64,000 nucleotides of DNA from Sphingomonas sp. Leaf20 (lineage in GTDB: Bacteria > Pseudomonadota > Alphaproteobacteria > Sphingomonadales > Sphingomonadaceae): positions 187,695 to 251,694 of the forward strand of contig NZ_LMKN01000009.1 of NCBI RefSeq assembly GCF_001421535.1, read 5' to 3'. The stretch's first letter is position 1; each line of letters starts with the position of its first letter. The notes beneath the pieces were generated by a model. The model was not told where the DNA came from. It was given only the letters and a program-made list of their open reading frames with translations, and ran no database searches. Below are positions 59,826 through 64,000 of this stretch, piece by piece. The translations under genes and the position numbers were made by a program.

Positions 59826-60311
59826 TTAGCCGATCGAGTCGACGACTGCGTGGCTGCTCGACTCGCTCGACGTAATCGTGCCGCCGAACAGCATCTTGAC
59901 GCGGCCGGTCAGCGAGATGTCGGTTTCCCACAGCTCTGCGCTATCGATGTCGAAGCGGAGCAGCGTCAGGTTGGGATCTTCCTTGCCGCCGGGAAACCAT
60001 GCCTCGACCTGGTTGTTCCACAGCTTGTCGATCTGCGTGCGGTCGTTCATCTGCGACACGGTACCGGCCATGCACGCGAAGAAATCATGCCCCTTGCCGA
60101 CGAACTGCGCCATCGCGTCGCCGCCCTTGGCGATCCGGTTGTCGCGACCCGCGAAGAAGAACAGCACGTTGGGCTGATCGTCGTCGATCTGCGCGGTCAT
60201 CGGCTCGGAATGCGCGCCATCGGTTAGGCCGATCATCACGAACGGGCTCGACTTCAGCTTTTCGATAAACTTGTGTGCGACTTCCTGGGGGGTGTCCTTG
60301 TCGGCCATCAT
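59826..60311 (-). CDS. Pyridoxamine 5'-phosphate oxidase-fold general stress protein
   Basis: A 161-residue split-barrel flavin-binding protein of the general stress protein 26 type. It opens HKFIEKLKSSPFVMIGLTDG, and VLFFFAGRDNRIAKGGDAMA then AWFPGGKEDPNLTLLRFDID are typical. The C-terminus is a flexible Ser-rich tail (TITSSESSSHAVVDSIG). Such proteins bind FMN, FAD or F420-like cofactors and are induced by stress; catalytic activity is unclear. AGGAG precedes ATG 60311, and ATG 60308 is an equal alternative. It lies 75 bases downstream of the thiolase gene on the same strand. Confidence 0.85.
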   Translation of the reverse strand: MMADKDTPQEVAHKFIEKLKSSPFVMIGLTDGAHSEPMTAQIDDDQPNVLFFFAGRDNRIAKGGDAMAQFVGKGHDFFACMAGTVSQMNDRTQIDKLWNNQVEAWFPGGKEDPNLTLLRFDIDSAELWETDISLTGRVKMLFGGTITSSESSSHAVVDSIG

Positions 60312-60386
60312 CGATCTCCTGTGGATTTGGATTGCGACAATGAACGGGTGGAGCGGGGGATGGTTGCGGCCCCCGCTCGCCGAAGA

Positions 60387-61565
60387 TTACAGGACTTCGA
60401 ACAGGCCGGCAGCACCCATGCCGCCGCCGACGCACATCGTCACGACGACATGCTTCGCACCGCGACGCTTGCCCTCGATCAGCGCATGCCCGGTCGCGCG
60501 CGCGCCCGTCATGCCATAGGGGTGGCCGATCGAGATCGCGCCGCCGCTGACGTTGAGCCGTTCGTCGGGGATGCCGAGCGTGTCGCGGCAATAGAGCACC
60601 TGGACCGCGAACGCCTCGTTCAGCTCCCACAGGCCGATATCGTCCATCTTGAGGCCGAAGCGCTTGAGCAGCTTGGGAATCGCAACGACCGGGCCGATCC
60701 CCATCTCGTCGGGTTCGGTGCCGCCGACGGCCATGCCGATATAGCGGCCTAGCGGCTGCAGCCCGCGCTGCGACGCGATCTTCTCCTCCATCAGCACCGA
60801 GGCGGACGACCCGTCGGACAGCTGGCTGGCATTGCCCGCGGTGATCGTCATGTCGGGGCCCATCACGGGCTTGAGCGACTGGAGGCCTTCGAGCGTCGTG
60901 TCGGCGCGGTTGCCCTCGTCGCGCGCGATCGTCACCTCCTTGTAGGTGACGTCCTTAGTCTCCTTGTTGACGATCGCCATGTTCGCGGTGACGGGCACGA
61001 TCTCGGCGTCGTAATAGCCCGCGGCCTGCGCGGCGGCGGTACGCTGCTGCGACTGGAGTGCATAGGCATCCATTGCGTCGCGCGAGATGCCGTAACGCTT
61101 GGCGACGACCTCCGCGGTCTGGAGCATCGGCATGTAGACGTCGCGGTGCATCGCGATCAGCTCGGGATCGGGGGCGACGCGCATCTGCGGCGTCTGGACG
61201 AGGCTGATGCTCTCGACCCCGCCGCCGATCGTGATGTCCATCTGGTCGGTGATGATCTGCTTGGCGGCGGTGGCGATCGCCATCAGCCCGCTCGCGCACT
61301 GGCGGTCGAGCGACATGCCGCTGACCGTCGTCGGCAGCCCCGCGCGGAGCAGCGAGGTGCGCGCGATATTGCCCGCCTGATGCCCCTGCTGCAGCGCGCA
61401 GCCGAAGACGACGTCGTCGACCTCGCCGCCGTCGATCCCGGCACGCTCGACCGCGGCCTTGATCGAATGCGAGGCGAGCGTCGGCGCGGGGGTGTTGTTG
61501 AAGGCACCGCGATAGGCGCGGCCGATCGGGGTGCGCGCGGTGGAGACGATGACGGCTGAACGCAT
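60387..61565 (-). CDS. Acetyl-CoA C-acyltransferase (second thiolase)
   Basis: A 392-residue thiolase. The nucleophile is Cys90 in [16 protein letters not shown], the second motif is [16 protein letters not shown] with [20 protein letters not shown], and the second Cys is in [17 protein letters not shown]. The GHPYGMTG form (Tyr-Gly-Met in place of Leu-Gly-Ala/Cys) sets it apart from fadA. The upstream MaoC gene and this thiolase form an operon with AAGGATAGC before the ATG. It could serve beta-oxidation of unusual acyl groups or acetoacetyl-CoA metabolism. Substrate not set. Confidence 0.92.
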   Translation of the reverse strand: MRSAVIVSTARTPIGRAYRGAFNNTPAPTLASHSIKAAVERAGIDGGEVDDVVFGCALQQGHQAGNIARTSLLRAGLPTTVSGMSLDRQCASGLMAIATAAKQIITDQMDITIGGGVESISLVQTPQMRVAPDPELIAMHRDVYMPMLQTAEVVAKRYGISRDAMDAYALQSQQRTAAAQAAGYYDAEIVPVTANMAIVNKETKDVTYKEVTIARDEGNRADTTLEGLQSLKPVMGPDMTITAGNASQLSDGSSASVLMEEKIASQRGLQPLGRYIGMAVGGTEPDEMGIGPVVAIPKLLKRFGLKMDDIGLWELNEAFAVQVLYCRDTLGIPDERLNVSGGAISIGHPYGMTGARATGHALIEGKRRGAKHVVVTMCVGGGMGAAGLFEVL

Positions 61566-61617
61566 GATGCTATCCTTTTTCTGAAGTCCCCTCCCGCGAG
61601 CGGGCGGGAAGAAATGG

Positions 61618-62076
61618 TCAAACGAAAACCTGGCTGATCCATTCGGCGATCAGGGCGGGCTTGTCCTGGCCCTCGATCTCGACCGCGAAGCTGTTGGTCT
61701 GCTGCCACTGGCCGGGGCGCTTCTCGTCGAACGAGAGCAGCTTGAAGCGGCCGCGGACCTTCGAGCCCGAGCGGACGGGCGTGAGGAACCGCACCGAATT
61801 GCCGCCGTAATTGACGCCCATCTTCGCGCCCTCGATCTTCGGCGCGTCGGGGATCTTCGACGACAGGAGCGGCATCAGCGAGAGCGTGAGGAAGCCGTGC
61901 GCGATCGTCCCGCCGAACGGCGTCTGCGCCGCGCGGGCGGGATCGACATGGATGAACTGGTGGTCGCCGGTCGCGTCGGCGAACTTGTCGATCATGGCTT
62001 GCGTGACCTCGACCCAGTCGGACAGCGTCTCGGTACCGATCCGCTTCTGCATCTCGGCGGTGCTGATCGTCGACAC
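61618..62076 (-). CDS. MaoC-family (R)-specific enoyl-CoA hydratase-like protein
   Basis: A 152-residue single hot-dog protein. The full catalytic motif is kept: [19 protein letters not shown], with Asp and His in the expected places, then [20 protein letters not shown]. This matches (R)-hydratases such as PhaJ or NodN-like proteins. The best start is GTG 62076, with GGAGGGGAATGCC before it; a TTG at 62091 is upstream. It is first in the unit with the second thiolase, and divergent from putA. Being close to phaZ, it could connect beta-oxidation to PHA building blocks; this is inference. Confidence 0.88.
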   Translation of the reverse strand: MSTISTAEMQKRIGTETLSDWVEVTQAMIDKFADATGDHQFIHVDPARAAQTPFGGTIAHGFLTLSLMPLLSSKIPDAPKIEGAKMGVNYGGNSVRFLTPVRSGSKVRGRFKLLSFDEKRPGQWQQTNSFAVEIEGQDKPALIAEWISQVFV

Positions 62077-62173
62077 GGCATTCCCCTCCAAGCCTGTTTG
62101 GCGCTAAGCGCTGCGACGTCTCTAGGCGTACAGGCTGGCCGACCGCAAGCCTCACCCAACCGGAAGCTGGAAA

Positions 62174-64000
62174 ATGTCGACTGCCGTAACGTCCAATGCC
62201 CGTAACACCATGGCAAAGCTGTATCGGGCGAGCGAACCCGATGTTCTAAAACCGCTGCTGGAGCGTGCCGCGCTCGATTCGGATTCGCGCGAGCGGGTGA
62301 TGGGTCATGCGCTCGGGCTGCTCGCCGATTTGCGCGCGGCGCAGAGCAAGGGGTGGGTGAACCAGTTCCTCCAGGAGTATCGGCTGAATTCGTCCGAAGG
62401 CGTCGCGTTGCTGAGCCTTGCCGAGGCGTTCCTGCGCGTGCCCGATCCCGAGACCGCGGACCTACTGATCGCGGACAAGCTGGGCGATGCCGACTGGCGT
62501 GCGCATGCGGGCAAGTCGAATTCGAAGCTCGTCAATTCGGCGACCTGGGGGCTGGTGGTCGGCCGCGTGCTGGTCGGCGAGGGTGCGACCGGGCCGCTGC
62601 GCCGGCTGATCAGCCGCGCGGGCGAGCCGTTCGTGCGGCAGGCGGTGGGTGCCGCGATGAAGATGATGGGCGAGATCTTCGTGATGGGCCGGACCATCGA
62701 CGAGGCGATGAAGCGGATGCGGCGGCCCGAGAACAAGGGATTTACCGCGAGCTTCGACATGCTCGGCGAGGCGGCGCGGACGCATGCCGATGCGCAGCGC
62801 TATTTCCAGGCCTATGTGGGCGCGGTCGACGCGGTCGGGCGCGATCCCGCGGCGGGGCATTCGATCTCGGTCAAGCTGTCGGCGCTCCACCCGCGCTACG
62901 AGGTCGCGCGGTGGAGCGAGTGCGTACCCGCGCTGACCGAGATGCTCGAGGCGCTGGCGGTGCAGGCGGCGTCGAAGGGCATTGCGCTGACCGTCGATGC
63001 GGAGGAATCCGAGCGGCTCGAGATGAGCCTCGACATCATCGGCACGGTCGCCGGGCTGCCGTCGCTCAAGGGCTGGGACGGGTTCGGCATGGCGGTGCAG
63101 GCGTACGGCAAGCGCGCGCGGCCGGTGATCGCATGGGCGAACGGGCTCGACCGGATCATGAACGTGCGGCTGGTCAAGGGCGCGTACTGGGACAGCGAGA
63201 TCAAGCGGACGCAGGTCGAGGGGCTGGCGGACTATCCGCTGTTCACGCGCAAGGCGGCGACCGACGTGTCGTATCTGGCGGTTGCCAAGGACATGCTGGC
63301 GGCGGAGAATATCCGGCCGGCGTTCGCGAGCCACAATGCGCTGACCGTCGCGACGATCATGGAATGGGCGGGCAACAGCCGCGATTTCGAGTTCCAGCGG
63401 CTGCACGGCATGGGCGACGGGCTGTACGAGCGGCTGGTGCAGGAGAATGGCTATCACTGCCGCGTCTATGCGCCGGTCGGTGGGCACCGCGACCTGCTGG
63501 CGTATCTCGTCCGGCGTCTGCTGGAGAATGGGGCGAATTCGAGCTTTGTGCACCAGCTGGCGGACGAGCGGCTGACCGAGGGGGAGATCCTCGCGGATCC
63601 GGTGGCGAAAATCGCGGCGGTTGGGGGCAAGCGGCATCCGAGCATTCCGCTGCCGGTCGACCTGTTCGGGGCGGACGGGCACCGGAATTCGGCGGGGCTC
63701 GATTTGAGTGACGTGGATACGCTGGCGGCGACCGTGAAGGTCGTGAATGCGCCATTGCCACAGGGCGCGTTCCCCCGCGAAGGCGGGGGCCCAGACTCGG
63801 CGCAGGGCGCCGACCGCGCTGCCGCGCGTGAGCCGGAGGGGCTGGACCCCCGCCTTCGCGGGGGAACGGTGAGTGATGCGATCACCCGCGCGCATGCGGC
63901 GTTTCCGGGCTGGTCGCGGTCGCCGGTCGAGGAGCGGGCGGCGTGTCTCGACCGGCTGGCCGACCTGCTCGAAAAGCATCGCGACGAGCTGATGGCGATC
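62174..64000 (+). CDS. putA: Bifunctional proline dehydrogenase / L-glutamate gamma-semialdehyde dehydrogenase, 5' part
   Basis: The first 609 codons of putA, open to the right edge of the window. No ribbon-helix-helix is seen at the N-terminus, so it is a type without DNA binding. The PRODH barrel (about residues 150-480) has HSISVKLSALHPRYEVAR, TVDAEESERLEMSLDII, LVKGAYWDSEIKRTQVEG and PVGGHRDLLAYLVRRLLEN, ending NGANSSFVHQ. An aldehyde-dehydrogenase lead-in, SDAITRAHAAFPGWSRSPVE, begins near residue 568. Between them lies a REP-like insertion of about 34 residues, in frame. ATG 62174 is taken as start; ATG 62210 is possible. The enzyme oxidises proline to glutamate. Confidence 0.92.
   Translation, partial: MSTAVTSNARNTMAKLYRASEPDVLKPLLERAALDSDSRERVMGHALGLLADLRAAQSKGWVNQFLQEYRLNSSEGVALLSLAEAFLRVPDPETADLLIADKLGDADWRAHAGKSNSKLVNSATWGLVVGRVLVGEGATGPLRRLISRAGEPFVRQAVGAAMKMMGEIFVMGRTIDEAMKRMRRPENKGFTASFDMLGEAARTHADAQRYFQAYVGAVDAVGRDPAAGHSISVKLSALHPRYEVARWSECVPALTEMLEALAVQAASKGIALTVDAEESERLEMSLDIIGTVAGLPSLKGWDGFGMAVQAYGKRARPVIAWANGLDRIMNVRLVKGAYWDSEIKRTQVEGLADYPLFTRKAATDVSYLAVAKDMLAAENIRPAFASHNALTVATIMEWAGNSRDFEFQRLHGMGDGLYERLVQENGYHCRVYAPVGGHRDLLAYLVRRLLENGANSSFVHQLADERLTEGEILADPVAKIAAVGGKRHPSIPLPVDLFGADGHRNSAGLDLSDVDTLAATVKVVNAPLPQGAFPREGGGPDSAQGADRAAAREPEGLDPRLRGGTVSDAITRAHAAFPGWSRSPVEERAACLDRLADLLEKHRDELMAI
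63768..63868. repeat. REP-like inverted repeat (family B) inside putA
   Basis: Two 27-base arms, 63768-63794 and 63842-63868, are reverse complements with one mismatch. The first contains GTTCCCCCGCGAAGGCGGGG. The loop is 47 bases. It lies wholly inside the putA frame and adds about 34 codons without a stop. The same stem sequence is used as a hairpin at 28440-28463. This is a rare case of a REP-like element translated into protein. Confidence 0.85.

Overview
The window is a 64 kb stretch of chromosome from a GC-rich alphaproteobacterium, most likely Sphingomonas or a close relative. The reasons are the codon bias and GC content, the GTG/TTG starts joined by 4-base ATGA/GTGA/TTGA overlaps, a TonB-receptor plus GH13/GH97 maltodextrin locus of the Caulobacter/Sphingomonas type, and several REP-like inverted repeats. 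I see no tRNA, rRNA, CRISPR, phage or insertion-sequence genes.

Layout. 1-2146 (minus): end of a glycosyltransferase operon (GT4, GT2, start of a probable acyl-CoA dehydrogenase) behind two FNR/Crp-family-like boxes. 2309-7251: maleylacetoacetate isomerase, malate synthase G with a divergent LysR regulator, and a MarR regulator divergent from a Rieske protein. 7309-13706: leucine/isovalerate operon (isovaleryl-CoA dehydrogenase, both methylcrotonyl-CoA carboxylase subunits, a small exported NTF2-like protein, a MaoC hydratase and a CitE-like lyase). 13776-26463: cobalamin uptake and late-assembly block with two cobalamin riboswitches: btuB-cobO, btuF, btuCD, DUF1636-cobT-cobC-cobS, cobQ-cobD-cobC(decarboxylase) and cobU. 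No corrin-ring genes are present, so the block looks fitted to salvage.

26500-34139: fatty-acid block (FadL porin with a DUF2147 protein, HAD/enoyl-CoA hydratase fusion, thiolase, acyl-CoA ligase, MerR regulator). 34196-36560: a 66-residue unknown protein, a dihydrolipoamide-dehydrogenase-like enzyme and a glutathione transferase. 36609-47852: maltodextrin locus with GH97, two GH13 enzymes and a TonB receptor on minus, and LacI regulator plus MFS permease on plus; together these import maltodextrins and cut them to glucose.

47884-52805: the most intriguing block, a divergent version of the poorly understood enterobacterial yjfIJKLMC set. DUF1190, DUF350 and DUF2491 proteins are on minus; DUF2170, a PspA-family coiled-coil protein, a glutathionylspermidine-synthase-like ATP-grasp enzyme and an ankyrin protein are on plus. 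52938-58186: tRNA hydroxylase TrhO, a PAS-winged-helix protein, a saccharopine-dehydrogenase-like protein, a TfoX-domain protein and an ABC exporter. 58374-64000: PHA depolymerase, a flavin-oxidase-fold stress protein, MaoC and a second thiolase, and the first 609 codons of putA, which carries an in-frame REP-like insertion.

The metabolic theme is carbon scavenging: leucine, fatty acids, stored PHA, proline and maltodextrin feed acetyl-CoA and the TCA cycle, with malate synthase available for glyoxylate. Gene calls rest on reading the proteins and motifs directly; no database search was run.
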